In this document: positions 1 to 6,583 of the stretch, one piece after another
Numbering within the stretch: position 1 is the stretch's first letter
Layout: the number at the start of each line of letters is the position of its first letter
Origin: a bacterium
Lineage (GTDB): Bacteria; Actinomycetota; Acidimicrobiia; Acidimicrobiales; CATQHL01
NCBI GenBank assembly: GCA_028819945.1
Contig: JAPPKQ010000315.1
Span: forward strand, 1 to 8,930
Reading direction: 5' to 3'
DNA length: 8,930 nt
Translations under genes and position numbers: made by a program
The notes under the pieces: generated by a model
The model's database searches: none
What the model saw: only the letters and a program-made list of their open reading frames with translations
Told to the model about the DNA's origin: nothing

Positions 1-476
1 AGACCGACGGCGAAGGCCTCGCGACACGGCGCAACGAGTTGATGACAGCCGGCGTGCTGCAGAAGTTCATCCACAACAGCTACACCGGGCGCCGCTCCGG
101 CACCGCCTCCACCGGCTCGGCGGTCCGCGGCTACGCCGGCACGCCGGGGGTGGGCTGCATGGCGCTGGTGGCGACGCCGGGGGACGCCACGCCGGACGAA
201 CTCGTGGCGGGCATCGACGACGGGGTGCTCGTGCAGGGTGTGACCGGGCTGCACTCGGGCGTGAATCCGGTCAGCGGGGACTTCTCGACCGGCGCCGAGG
301 GGCTGCGCATCCGCCACGGCGAGCTGGCCGAGCCCATCCGGGAGTTCACGGTGGCCTCGACGCTGCAACGCATGCTGCTGGACTTGGTGGCCGTGGGCAA
401 CGACCTCACGCGCCTGCCGATGACGGCCGCCGGCGTCACTCTCGTCGTCGGCGACGTGACGGTGTCGGGGGAGTGA
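1..476 (+). CDS. pmbA: PmbA/TldE-type metallopeptidase-family protein, C-terminal part (5' truncated)
   Basis: Only the last 157 codons are present, read in frame from base 3 to the TGA at 474-476; the gene starts left of the window. The TTG/ATG at 39-44 are internal: the frame is open to the edge and the residues before them (TDGEGLATRRNEL) fit the family. Diagnostic C-terminal segments are visible: HNSYTGRRSGTASTGSAVRG, GVNPVSGDFSTGAEG, and TLQRMLLDLVAVGNDL, with an ending that resembles PmbA (TldE) more than TldD. In E. coli, TldD/PmbA form a protease pair that matures microcin B17 and degrades CcdA. The catalytic zinc site lies in TldD, and PmbA is the partner subunit. The tldD partner would be expected just upstream, outside the window. 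uppP begins 35 bases downstream on the same strand. Confidence 0.88.
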   Translation, partial: TDGEGLATRRNELMTAGVLQKFIHNSYTGRRSGTASTGSAVRGYAGTPGVGCMALVATPGDATPDELVAGIDDGVLVQGVTGLHSGVNPVSGDFSTGAEGLRIRHGELAEPIREFTVASTLQRMLLDLVAVGNDLTRLPMTAAGVTLVVGDVTVSGE

Positions 477-511
477 ACGTCCCGCCGGGATGACCGGCTG
501 GCGGGCGCGCG

Positions 512-1351
512 ATGTCGGTTCTCGAAGCGATCCTCCTCGGCATCCTCCAGGGGCTGACGGAGTTCCTGCCGATCTCCTCCAGCGGTCACCTGCAGCTCGT
601 CACGTGGCTGGCCGACTGGGAGCCGTTCGACGGTGATCCGAGCGTGTGGACGGCCTTCGAGGTGGCCCTGCACGTCGGCACCCTGGCGGGCGTCCTGGCC
701 TACTTCGGCCGGGAGGTCGTCGGACTCGCCGCCGCGGGCGTGCGCCAGGTGACGGGCAGGCGGAGTCCGGAGGGCCGGCGGGCCTGGTTGCTCGTGCTGG
801 CAACCGTCCCCGCGGGGATCGTGGGAGTGGCGGCGGGGTCGGCGCTGGAACGCAACGAGCGGGTCTGGGTGACCGGTTGCACGCTGGCGCTCTTCGGAGT
901 CTGGCTGTGGTGGGCCGATCGCCGCAGCGTGAGTAGGCCCGACGCCGTTCTGGGGGGCTCCGACGCCCTGGCGCTGGGGGTGGCCCAAGCGCTGGCGCTG
1001 GTCCCCGGCGTGTCGCGGTCCGGCGCCATCATGACCGCCGCACGCCTGCGGGGCCACTCGCGCCTCGAGGCGGCGCGGGTCGCCATGCTCATGAGCGTGC
1101 CGGTGATCGCCGGGGCGGCGGTCTACAAGCTGATCGACCTGGGCGGCTGGTCGGGCATCCCCGCCGACGCGCGGCCGGCATTCGTCTGGGGGACGGTGGC
1201 GGCGGCCCTGTCGGGCTGGGCGGCGGTGTCGCTCCTCGTGACGCTGGTCCGCCGCATCGACTTCGCCCCCTTCGCCCTGTACCGCGCCGCCCTGGGCATC
1301 TCCGTGCTGGTGCTCATGGCGACCTCCTTCCGCGACACGCCCTGGATCTGA
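512..1351 (+). CDS. uppP: Undecaprenyl-diphosphatase UppP (BacA family)
   Basis: The 279-aa product is a full-length polytopic membrane phosphatase. It dephosphorylates undecaprenyl pyrophosphate so that the lipid carrier can be reused for peptidoglycan and other wall polymers; overexpression in the family gives bacitracin resistance. Both signature motifs are present. The N-terminal one has Q13-G-L-T-E17-F-L-P-I-S-S-S-G-H26. The second is P165-G-V-S-R-S-G171, with the conserved R169. Where many homologues have Glu at the first position of the (E/Q)xxxE motif, this one has Gln13, which the family allows. Around seven to eight hydrophobic segments follow the usual pattern. The ATG start is favoured because the family begins just before LGILQGLTEF; no strong Shine-Dalgarno sequence is visible. 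It is probably cotranscribed with the peptidase gene. Its stop codon touches a GC hairpin facing the convergent SAF-domain gene. Confidence 0.95.
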   Translation: MSVLEAILLGILQGLTEFLPISSSGHLQLVTWLADWEPFDGDPSVWTAFEVALHVGTLAGVLAYFGREVVGLAAAGVRQVTGRRSPEGRRAWLLVLATVPAGIVGVAAGSALERNERVWVTGCTLALFGVWLWWADRRSVSRPDAVLGGSDALALGVAQALALVPGVSRSGAIMTAARLRGHSRLEAARVAMLMSVPVIAGAAVYKLIDLGGWSGIPADARPAFVWGTVAAALSGWAAVSLLVTLVRRIDFAPFALYRAALGISVLVLMATSFRDTPWI

Positions 1352-1375
1352 GCCGCCTGCGGCGGCTGCAGGCGG
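1351..1375. terminator. GC-rich hairpin between convergent uppP and SAF-domain gene
   Basis: Two mutually exclusive stems overlap here. One pairs AGCCGCC (1351-1357) with GGCGGCT (1361-1367) around a TGC loop. The other pairs CCGCCTGC (1353-1360) with GCAGGCGG (1368-1375) around a 7-base loop. The element starts at the last base of the uppP stop and lies in the 61-base gap before the convergent gene's stop. There is no T-tract on either side. A bidirectional, U-less terminator of the kind common in high-GC bacteria is the likeliest role, but this is inferred from position and structure only. Confidence 0.45.
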
Positions 1376-1412
1376 ATGCGCCGGGTTCGGCCGGCTGCGG
1401 GAGTGGCGCCCC

Positions 1413-2084
1413 TCAGCCGGCGGGAGCGTTCACGGCGACGACGGTGACGGCGCCCCAGACCAGCGCGGACACCGTGGCGTTCACCTCGCCGGCCCGGATC
1501 GCCACGGTCACAGCCTCCTCGCCGAGTTCGAGCACCGTGGCATGGTGGGCAACGATCCGCGCCTCGGGAGCGGCTTCGGTCGCGAAGCCGTCGAAGACGG
1601 CGACAAGGCTCACCGAATCGCCGGGGCGCACCGGCGGAACCCCGTAGCCGGCGGGCACCGACACGGCGGCCGCACCCGGCGGCAGCCGGCTGCTCAGACC
1701 CCCGCCGAGACCGGCCACGCGTTCGCTGTGCACCACCTCCCCCGGGTAGATCGTGGCCGCGGCGACGGCGCCGGTGGCGAGTTCGGTGACCGCACCGGAG
1801 GGCACGCCCCCGGTCGGCCGCTCTTGCCATTGGACGGTCTCGGCGTCGAGAGGCTCGCCGGGTCTGATGAGGCTGACGGCCACCGGGACCCGGCGCAGCT
1901 CGCCGTAGACCTCCTCCAGCTGGCGCTGGCGGTCCGACTGGCGGGCCATACCCATGACGGTGACGACGACGAGAAGCGCCACGGCGCTCCAGTAGACGAG
2001 CGGGCGGCGCAGCAGGCGGAACAGGGGCGACCGGCGCCAGGTGGGGGACTCGGCGCGGCGGCGCAGCGGGGACGGGGTCGGCAT
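1413..2084 (-). CDS. Membrane-anchored SAF-domain protein (CpaB/RcpC-like)
   Basis: The product is 223 aa. A basic cytoplasmic N-terminus (residues 1-28) precedes one membrane segment (about 29-47). A SAF-like domain follows at about 63-125: VPVAVSLIRPGEPLDAETV, then ATIYPGEVVHSERV with the typical PGE turn. A C-terminal domain includes PPGAAAVSVPAG and VRPGDSVSLVAVF (about 133-165), as in CpaB/RcpC Flp-pilus assembly proteins. The start is chosen at 2084 because AGGAAG (2091-2096, minus strand) sits 6 bases upstream. The open frame continues to 2798, but that part overlaps mtnP out of frame and is spurious. No ATPase, TadC or pilin genes are in the window, so a pilus role cannot be claimed; lone SAF proteins of this layout are common in Actinobacteria. 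It is last in the minus-strand cluster, 113 bases after mtnP. Confidence 0.8.
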   Translation of the reverse strand: MPTPSPLRRRAESPTWRRSPLFRLLRRPLVYWSAVALLVVVTVMGMARQSDRQRQLEEVYGELRRVPVAVSLIRPGEPLDAETVQWQERPTGGVPSGAVTELATGAVAAATIYPGEVVHSERVAGLGGGLSSRLPPGAAAVSVPAGYGVPPVRPGDSVSLVAVFDGFATEAAPEARIVAHHATVLELGEEAVTVAIRAGEVNATVSALVWGAVTVVAVNAPAG

Positions 2085-2174
2085 GGCGGGCTTCCTCTCG
2101 CCGGTGGGAGTTGGGGGGAAGCCGCGCCGGAGCCCCGGCGCCGATGCGCAGGCTACCGGGGGTCGCCTGCTGTG

Positions 2175-2214
2175 CTGCTCGGAGGCGTCGGGGGCTGCTA
2201 GGAGGTGTCGGGGG
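2175..2214. repeat. 20-bp tandem duplication across the mtnP stop codon
   Basis: Bases 2175-2194 and 2195-2214 are adjacent copies of a 20-base unit that match at 18 of 20 positions (CTGCTC/GGAGGCGTCG/GGGG versus CTGCTA/GGAGGTGTCG/GGGG). The right-hand copy encodes the last residues and the TAG stop of mtnP on the minus strand; the left-hand copy is downstream non-coding sequence. One of the two differences (C to A at 2200) is in the stop codon itself. Confidence 0.75.
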
Positions 2215-3013
2215 AGAGCGGCGGGCCGGCTCGATCGCCGCAGCACGCGGGCCGGGCGGCGGGGACATCGGAGATGAGGCGCCCGATGAGGCTCCGCACC
2301 CGTGTGAGGTTCTCCTGGAAGACGGCCAGCACCTGCTCGTGGGTCACCGGCTCTGCGCCGGCGTCGCCCGCCACACCGGCGTCGTAGTCGGTCACGAGGG
2401 CGATGCCGGCGAAGCACATGCCCAGTTCGGCCGCCAGCGGGGCCTCGGGCACCTGCGTCATGTTCACCACGTCGCCGCCGAGCGCGCCGAACCACGCCGA
2501 CTCGGCGCGGGTCGAGAAGCGCGGTCCCTCGATGACCACGACCGTGCCGCCGTCGTGCACGCTGATCCCCTCGTCCCGGGCTGCGGCGACCGCCGTGCGC
2601 CGCAATGCCGGGCAGTACGGGTCGGCGAAGGTGACGTGGTGGGTGTGCGGGCCGTCGTAGAAGGTCTGCCGGCGCCCGTGGGTGCGGTCCACGATCTGGT
2701 CGCAGACCACGAAGTCGCCGGGGGCGATGTGCGGCTGCAGCGAGCCGCAGGAGAACGGCGCCAGCACTGTCTCCACACCGGCGGCTCGCAGCGCCCACAG
2801 GTTCGCCCGGTAGGGCACCCGGTGGGCGGGGTACTCGTGGTTCTCGCCGTGGCGGGCGAGGAAGGCCACATCGCGACCGGCGAAGCGGCCGATCCGCGGC
2901 GCGGCCGACGGGGGACCGTAGGGCGTGTCGATCTCGACGGGGCGCAACTCCTCGGCCAGGGAGTAGAAGCCGCTCCCGCCCAGGATCCCGATCTGCGCCT
3001 CGCCGCCGGTCAT
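2198..3013 (-). CDS. mtnP: S-methyl-5'-thioadenosine phosphorylase
   Basis: This 271-aa protein is a purine nucleoside phosphorylase-superfamily (PNP/MTAP) enzyme. It should cleave 5'-methylthioadenosine with phosphate to adenine and 5-methylthioribose-1-phosphate, the first step of methionine salvage from polyamine synthesis. Visible sites in order are the phosphate-binding GGSGFY (12-17), ARHGENHEYPAHRVPYRANLWAL (53-75), SCG (88-90), EGPRFSTRAE (162-171), NMTQVPE (184-190) and TDYD (208-211). The Asp in TDYD is the feature that favours 6-aminopurine substrates (MTAP) over the Asn found in guanosine/inosine PNPs. The C-terminus carries a Cys-Cys pair (257-258); paired C-terminal cysteines occur in some thermophilic and actinobacterial MTAPs. 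The ATG start fits the family N-terminus directly before the IGILGGSG strand. It starts 48 bases after the fmdB-like stop, suggesting an operon. No mtnA or other salvage genes are present. Confidence 0.93.
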   Translation of the reverse strand: MTGGEAQIGILGGSGFYSLAEELRPVEIDTPYGPPSAAPRIGRFAGRDVAFLARHGENHEYPAHRVPYRANLWALRAAGVETVLAPFSCGSLQPHIAPGDFVVCDQIVDRTHGRRQTFYDGPHTHHVTFADPYCPALRRTAVAAARDEGISVHDGGTVVVIEGPRFSTRAESAWFGALGGDVVNMTQVPEAPLAAELGMCFAGIALVTDYDAGVAGDAGAEPVTHEQVLAVFQENLTRVRSLIGRLISDVPAARPACCGDRAGPPLSPDTS

Positions 3014-3061
3014 GCGGTCGCTGCCGGGGTGGCTGTCACCGCGCCGCCGGTGCGGACGCTC

Positions 3062-3445
3062 TCACGACGATGCGGCACCTGCGGGGGTTCGGTCGCTCGC
3101 CGGCTCCCCGCCGCTGTCGCCGGAGGACTCCTTCGTCCCGCCGGTGGCCTCCTTGGGCGACTCCGTCGACTCGGACCCCGTCGAGGTGTCGTCGCCGGGC
3201 TTCTTCCCGTTTGCGCTGCGCGTGGCTCCCGAGCGGCTGTCCGTCTTGTAGAACCCGTCGCCCTTGAAGGTGATCGAGGGAGCGCTGAAGACCTTGCGGA
3301 CCTCCCCCGCGCCGGGGGCGACGCAGGCGGCGGGGCCCTGCTCGGAGGCGGCGCCGGGGCAGAGCGTCAGGCTGTCCTCGCTGAAACTCTGCCGGACCTC
3401 GAAGCGGGCGTCACAGGTTCGGCAGCGGTATTCGTAGGTGGGCAT
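3062..3445 (-). CDS. FmdB-family zinc-ribbon protein with acidic, disordered tail
   Basis: The product is 127 aa. The N-terminus MPTYEYRCRTCDARFEV and the segment VRKVFSAPSITFKGDGFYKTD (about 49-69) are textbook FmdB/CxxC-CxxC regulatory protein. The first zinc knuckle is C8-x2-C11. The second is atypical: most members have CPxCG, but here C29 and C41 are separated by an 11-residue Ala/Gly-rich insert. Residues 70-127 are low complexity, rich in Ser, Gly, Glu, Asp, Thr and Lys, and probably disordered. The start at 3445 is set by GAGGA (3450-3454, minus strand) 4 bases upstream; an in-frame extension to 3535 is not family-like. The family's function is poorly known; it is named after a putative regulator of formamidase in Methylophilus. 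It heads the minus-strand cluster with mtnP and the SAF protein. Confidence 0.88.
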   Translation of the reverse strand: MPTYEYRCRTCDARFEVRQSFSEDSLTLCPGAASEQGPAACVAPGAGEVRKVFSAPSITFKGDGFYKTDSRSGATRSANGKKPGDDTSTGSESTESPKEATGGTKESSGDSGGEPASDRTPAGAASS

Positions 3446-3506
3446 CTGTTCCTCGCCTTCGACGCCCGAGCGGGCGCCGGGGGGACGACTCACGGACCGG
3501 CTGCTA

Positions 3507-3518
3507 ACCCTATAGCTA
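3507..3518 (-). promoter_or_regulatory. AT-rich patch, candidate -10 region for the FmdB-family gene
   Basis: In an otherwise GC-rich divergent spacer, the minus strand reads TAGCTATAGGGT here, containing TATAGG and TAGGGT as -10-like options. Either would place transcription about 55 bases before the start codon, leaving room for the Shine-Dalgarno site at 3450-3454. No convincing -35 hexamer was found, so this is only a candidate. Confidence 0.3.
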
Positions 3519-3602
3519 CGACCGCTCAGCGCCACGCCCGCAGCCCGATCCGCGGGCCCGGCAGCGGCCCGGCAACCCGATGCGCCCCGGCGTGCGCCGC
3601 CC

Positions 3603-3641
3603 GTGACGGCGCAGGACCGACTGATCTAACATGTCGCCATG
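3603..3641 (+). promoter_or_regulatory. Leaderless-type promoter of plsY
   Basis: A -35-like GTGACG (3603-3608), an 18-base spacer and a -10 TAACAT (3627-3632) end exactly 6 bases before the plsY ATG at 3639. Transcription starting about 7 bases after the -10 would begin at the A of the ATG, giving an mRNA without a leader. Consistent with this, no Shine-Dalgarno sequence precedes plsY. Leaderless mRNAs are frequent in Actinobacteria. The same spacing recurs at moaA and at the 66-aa gene. Confidence 0.65.
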
Positions 3642-4262
3642 AGTGCATGGTGGCTGCTGGTCCCCCTCGCGTACCTGCTGGGGACCTTCCCGACGGCGCA
3701 CCTGGTCGGTCGCCTCGTGGGCCACGACCCCATGAGCGAGGGCTCGCGCAATCCCGGTGCGACCAACATGTACCGGGTGGCCGGCCGGGGTGCGGGCGCC
3801 CTGGTCCTGCTCGGCGATCTGGTGAAGGGCCTGGCCCCGACGCTCGTGGCGTTGCTGCTGGCCGGGCGGCCGGTCGCCATGGGCTGCGCCGTGGCAGCGG
3901 TGCTGGGCCACATCGCGCCCCTCACGCGGCGCCTGCGCGGCGGCAAGGGCGTGGCCACCTACGGGGGCGTGTCGCTGGCGATGTGGTCCTTTGCCGCGCT
4001 CGGCGCGGTCGTGCTGTTCCTCATCGTCACCAAGTGGTCGGGACGCCCGTCGGTGGGCTCGCTCGTGGCGGTCCCCCTGCTTCCGGTCGGCGTCGGCATC
4101 CAGGTGGCCTTCGGCTCGGTGCGATGGTGGGAGCCGGTGATGCTGGCGGCTCTGGCGGTGGTGATCGTGGCGATGCACTGGCGCAACATCCTGCGTCTCG
4201 CCAGGGGAGAGGAAGCCAGGCTCCCCAACGTCTTCACGCGCCGGCAGGCCACGACTTCGTGA
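3639..4262 (+). CDS. plsY: Acyl-phosphate:glycerol-3-phosphate acyltransferase PlsY
   Basis: The 207-aa integral membrane enzyme transfers an acyl group from acyl-phosphate to the sn-1 position of glycerol-3-phosphate, the first committed step of phospholipid synthesis. The three PlsY motifs are visible. Motif 1 is GSRNPGATN (35-43), with Arg where GSGNPG is usual. Motif 2 is GHIAP...RGGKGVAT (90-107). A motif-3-like stretch, MHWRNILRLARGEE (179-192), lies near the C-terminus. Hydrophobic segments at about 4-24, 51-77, 80-98, 110-131 and 143-183 match a five-segment topology. The ATG is supported by the family N-terminus and by the leaderless promoter. Its TGA overlaps the GTG start of moeA, so the two are translationally coupled. 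The partner plsX is not in the window. Confidence 0.94.
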   Translation: MSAWWLLVPLAYLLGTFPTAHLVGRLVGHDPMSEGSRNPGATNMYRVAGRGAGALVLLGDLVKGLAPTLVALLLAGRPVAMGCAVAAVLGHIAPLTRRLRGGKGVATYGGVSLAMWSFAALGAVVLFLIVTKWSGRPSVGSLVAVPLLPVGVGIQVAFGSVRWWEPVMLAALAVVIVAMHWRNILRLARGEEARLPNVFTRRQATTS

Positions 4263-5476
4263 TCCCCCTCGCCGTGGCGCTGCTGGTGGTCGTCGGCCGC
4301 TGCGCACCACTGCCGACGGTCACGCTCCCGTTGGTCGACGCGCTCGGCCACGTGACTGCCGGCGCGGTCACCGCCGGCGAGGCGGTCCCCGCCTTCGACA
4401 ACACGGCCATGGACGGCTACGCGGTGCGCTCGGCAGACACCACGGCGGCGCCGGTGACCCTGGACGTCGTGGACACGCTGGCGGCCGGGAGGGCGCCCGA
4501 TGTGGCCGTGGGGCCCGGCCAGGCGGTGCGGATCATGACCGGCGCACCCATCCCGCCGGGCGCCGACGCGGTGATCATGGTGGAGCGGACCCGGGCACTC
4601 GACGGCGGCGGCCAGGTGGTGGCCGAGGTCAGCGTGCCGGTCGGCAACCACGTCCGCAGGGCGGGGGAGGACCTCGAGGTGGGCAGGGTGGTCTTCGAGC
4701 CGGGCGAGGTGCTGCAACCGGCCCACGTGGGCGTGCTGGCCGGGTTGGGCATCCATGCGATCAGCGTGGTCCGCCGTCCCCGCGTGGGGGTCATCTCCAC
4801 CGGCGACGAACTGGTCGACGGCTCCGAGCCGCTGGTGCTCGGGCAGGTGCGCGACTCCAATCGCTACTCGTTGCTCAGCCTGGTGCGCGAGGCCGGGCTG
4901 GAGGGCGTCGACCTGGGGTTGGTGCGCGACGAGCCCGAGGTCATCAGGGCCACCATCGCCCGCGGCGCCGAGACCTGCGACGCGGTCCTCACCAGCGGCG
5001 GCGTCAGCATGGGCGACTACGACTGCGTGAAGGTGGTCCTGGACGAGATGGGGGAGATGTCCTGGATGCAGGTGGCCATCAAGCCGGCCAAGCCCTTCGC
5101 TTTCGGGCTGGTGGGCGACACGCCGGTGTTCGGCCTTCCGGGCAACACGGTGAGCTCCATGGTGTCCTTCGAACTGCTGGCGCGCCCGGCCCTGCGGCGG
5201 ATGATGGGGCACACCCAGCTGCACCGCCCCCGGGTGCGGGCGACCGCCGCCTCGCCGCTTGGCCGCCATCCCGACGGCAAGATCCACTTCGCCCGGGTGG
5301 TGTGGACCTACCACCACGGCCGCTACGAGGTGCGCTCGGCGGGCGGTCAAGGCTCGCACCAACTCTCGTCCCTGGCGGCGGCGAACGGCCTGGCGGTCCT
5401 GCCCGACGGGCGCGGCGCCGACACCGGCGACGCCGTCGAACTCATCCGCCTGCACGAGGCGCGCCGCCCCGACTGA
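4259..5476 (+). CDS. moeA: Molybdopterin molybdenumtransferase MoeA (gephyrin/Glp family)
   Basis: This 405-aa protein has full MoeA length and domain order. In Moco synthesis MoeA inserts molybdate into adenylylated molybdopterin. Visible motifs are PAFDNTAMDGYAV (44-56), IMTGAPIPPGADAVIMVE (92-109), RRAGEDL (133-139), STGDEL (180-185), TSGGVSMGDYD (245-255, MoCF-type active-site loop), KPAKPFAFG (275-283) and GLPGNTVSSMVSFE (292-305), followed by a C-terminal beta-barrel domain IV. GTG is preferred as start because the family opens with (M)IPL, and it forms a GTGA overlap with the plsY stop. A much longer open frame continues upstream to 2111, but only by chance. In mycobacteria and corynebacteria a MoeA paralogue beside a GlpR gene (Glp) acts in cell division; the GlpR-like gene nearby makes that a second possible role. 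The catalytic motifs look intact, so enzymatic MoeA is the primary call. Confidence 0.94.
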   Translation: MIPLAVALLVVVGRCAPLPTVTLPLVDALGHVTAGAVTAGEAVPAFDNTAMDGYAVRSADTTAAPVTLDVVDTLAAGRAPDVAVGPGQAVRIMTGAPIPPGADAVIMVERTRALDGGGQVVAEVSVPVGNHVRRAGEDLEVGRVVFEPGEVLQPAHVGVLAGLGIHAISVVRRPRVGVISTGDELVDGSEPLVLGQVRDSNRYSLLSLVREAGLEGVDLGLVRDEPEVIRATIARGAETCDAVLTSGGVSMGDYDCVKVVLDEMGEMSWMQVAIKPAKPFAFGLVGDTPVFGLPGNTVSSMVSFELLARPALRRMMGHTQLHRPRVRATAASPLGRHPDGKIHFARVVWTYHHGRYEVRSAGGQGSHQLSSLAAANGLAVLPDGRGADTGDAVELIRLHEARRPD

Positions 5477-5507
5477 ACCCCTGGCGCCGGCCTCGGGAGC
5501 GGATCCA

Positions 5508-5535
5508 CCCCGCCGGTGCGGGCGTGTCGGCGGGG
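5508..5535. terminator. GC hairpin between moeA and moaA
   Basis: CCCCGCCG (5508-5515) pairs perfectly with CGGCGGGG (5528-5535) around a 12-base loop, 32 bases after the moeA stop and before the moaA promoter. No T-tract follows. Its location between two same-strand genes, the second with its own leaderless promoter, suggests full or partial termination of the plsY-moeA transcript. This is inferred from structure. Confidence 0.4.
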
Positions 5536-5564
5536 GCGATGGGCACCGCGGCCGGAGGCGCCGG

Positions 5565-5579
5565 TAGTCTGAGGTGATG
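5565..5579 (+). promoter_or_regulatory. Leaderless-type -10 element of moaA
   Basis: TAGTCT (5565-5570) ends exactly 6 bases before the ATG at 5577, the same geometry as at plsY. No clear -35 hexamer is visible. A GGAGG at 5554-5558 is 18 bases from the ATG and too far to serve as ribosome binding site. GAGG at 5571-5574 is too near to bind the ribosome for this ATG. A leaderless mRNA beginning at 5577 explains the layout and favours ATG 5577 over the GTG at 5574. Confidence 0.55.
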
Positions 5580-6560
5580 GCGGAGCAACTCGTCGACACC
5601 TTCGGCCGGGTGCACCGTGATCTGCGGATCTCCGTCACCGATCGCTGCAACTTCCGCTGCACCTATTGCATGCCGCCCGAGGGGCTGGAGTGGCTGCCCC
5701 GGTCCGAGTTGCTGACCTTCGAGGAGATCGAGCGCGTCGCCCGCCTGCTCGTCGAGCGCTTCGGGGTGCACAGCATCCGCCTCACCGGCGGCGAGCCCAC
5801 GGTGCGAGCCCGCCTGGCCGACCTCGTGGCGATGCTCACGCCGCTGGGGACCGATCTGGCCCTCACCACCAACGGCGCCACCCTCGGCCTCCTGGCCGAG
5901 GACCTGGCCGCCGCCGGCCTGCGCCGGATCAACATCTCCCTCGACTCGCTGCGGGCCGACCGGTTCCGCGACCTCACCCTGCGCGACGATCTGGACCGGG
6001 TGCTCGACGGCGTCGACGCCGCCCTGGCCGCCGGACTCGACCCGGTGAAGGTGAACGTCGTCGTCATGCGCGGCCAGAACGACGACGAGATCCTGGACTT
6101 CGCCGAGTACGGGCGTCGCAAGGGCGTCGAGGTGCGCTTCATCGAGTACATGCCGCTGGACGCCGAGGAGGGATGGCGCGCCGACTCGGTGGTCGCGCTC
6201 GCCGAGATCACCGAGCGCATCGGCGCGGTGCACCCGTTCGAGGCGCACCGGCAAGGCTCCGAGCCCGCCAGCCGCTTCCGCTACCTCGACGGCAGGGGGT
6301 TCTTCGGCGTGGTCGCCAGCGTGACCCAGTCGTTCTGCGGGTCCTGTGACCGCATCCGCCTCACCGCCGACGGCCAGTTCCGCAACTGCCTCTTCGGTCT
6401 GAAGGAGTACGACCTGCGCGGCCCGCTGCGTCGCGGTGCCGGCGACGACGAACTCGCCGACATCGTGCGGGGCGCCGTGGGGGACAAGTGGGCCGGCCAC
6501 AGCATCGGCAAGGTGCACTTCGTCCGGCCCGCCCGGTCGATGTCGCAGATCGGCGGCTGA
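5577..6560 (+). CDS. moaA: GTP 3',8-cyclase MoaA (radical SAM)
   Basis: This 327-aa radical SAM enzyme converts GTP to 3',8-cyclo-7,8-dihydro-GTP, the first step of molybdenum cofactor synthesis. The N-terminal [4Fe-4S] cluster motif is C24-x3-C28-x2-C31 (CNFRCTYC). The SAM-binding GGEP motif is at 71-74. The C-terminal GTP-binding cluster ligands are C254, C257 and C271 (SFCGSCDRIRLTADGQFRNC). The protein ends in the Gly-Gly tail required in MoaA for activity. GGEPTVR replaces the common GGEPLLR, a mild change. The start at 5577 is chosen from the promoter spacing; an adjacent GTG at 5574 would add one residue. moaC follows after 23 bases, forming the classic pair for cPMP formation. Confidence 0.96.
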   Translation: MAEQLVDTFGRVHRDLRISVTDRCNFRCTYCMPPEGLEWLPRSELLTFEEIERVARLLVERFGVHSIRLTGGEPTVRARLADLVAMLTPLGTDLALTTNGATLGLLAEDLAAAGLRRINISLDSLRADRFRDLTLRDDLDRVLDGVDAALAAGLDPVKVNVVVMRGQNDDEILDFAEYGRRKGVEVRFIEYMPLDAEEGWRADSVVALAEITERIGAVHPFEAHRQGSEPASRFRYLDGRGFFGVVASVTQSFCGSCDRIRLTADGQFRNCLFGLKEYDLRGPLRRGAGDDELADIVRGAVGDKWAGHSIGKVHFVRPARSMSQIGG

Positions 6561-6583
6561 GGGCCGCCGCAAGGTTCGTCGCA

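Noticed and set aside
2085..2798. N-terminal extension of the SAF-domain protein
   Set aside because: Antisense-free but out of frame over mtnP on the same strand. The Shine-Dalgarno at 2091-2096 and the membrane-anchor layout fix the start at 2084.
2111..4258. A very long + strand open frame continuous with moeA (over 1,100 codons in total)
   Set aside because: Upstream of 4259 it is antisense to mtnP and the FmdB-family gene and out of frame with plsY. Its composition (Arg, Gly, Ala, Pro) is a GC-rich artefact, and family similarity starts only at (V/M)IPL.
3959..5662. 567-codon minus-strand open frame opposite plsY/moeA
   Set aside because: His/Arg/Ala/Asp-rich, without recognisable domains; it is the shadow of well-supported moeA codons.
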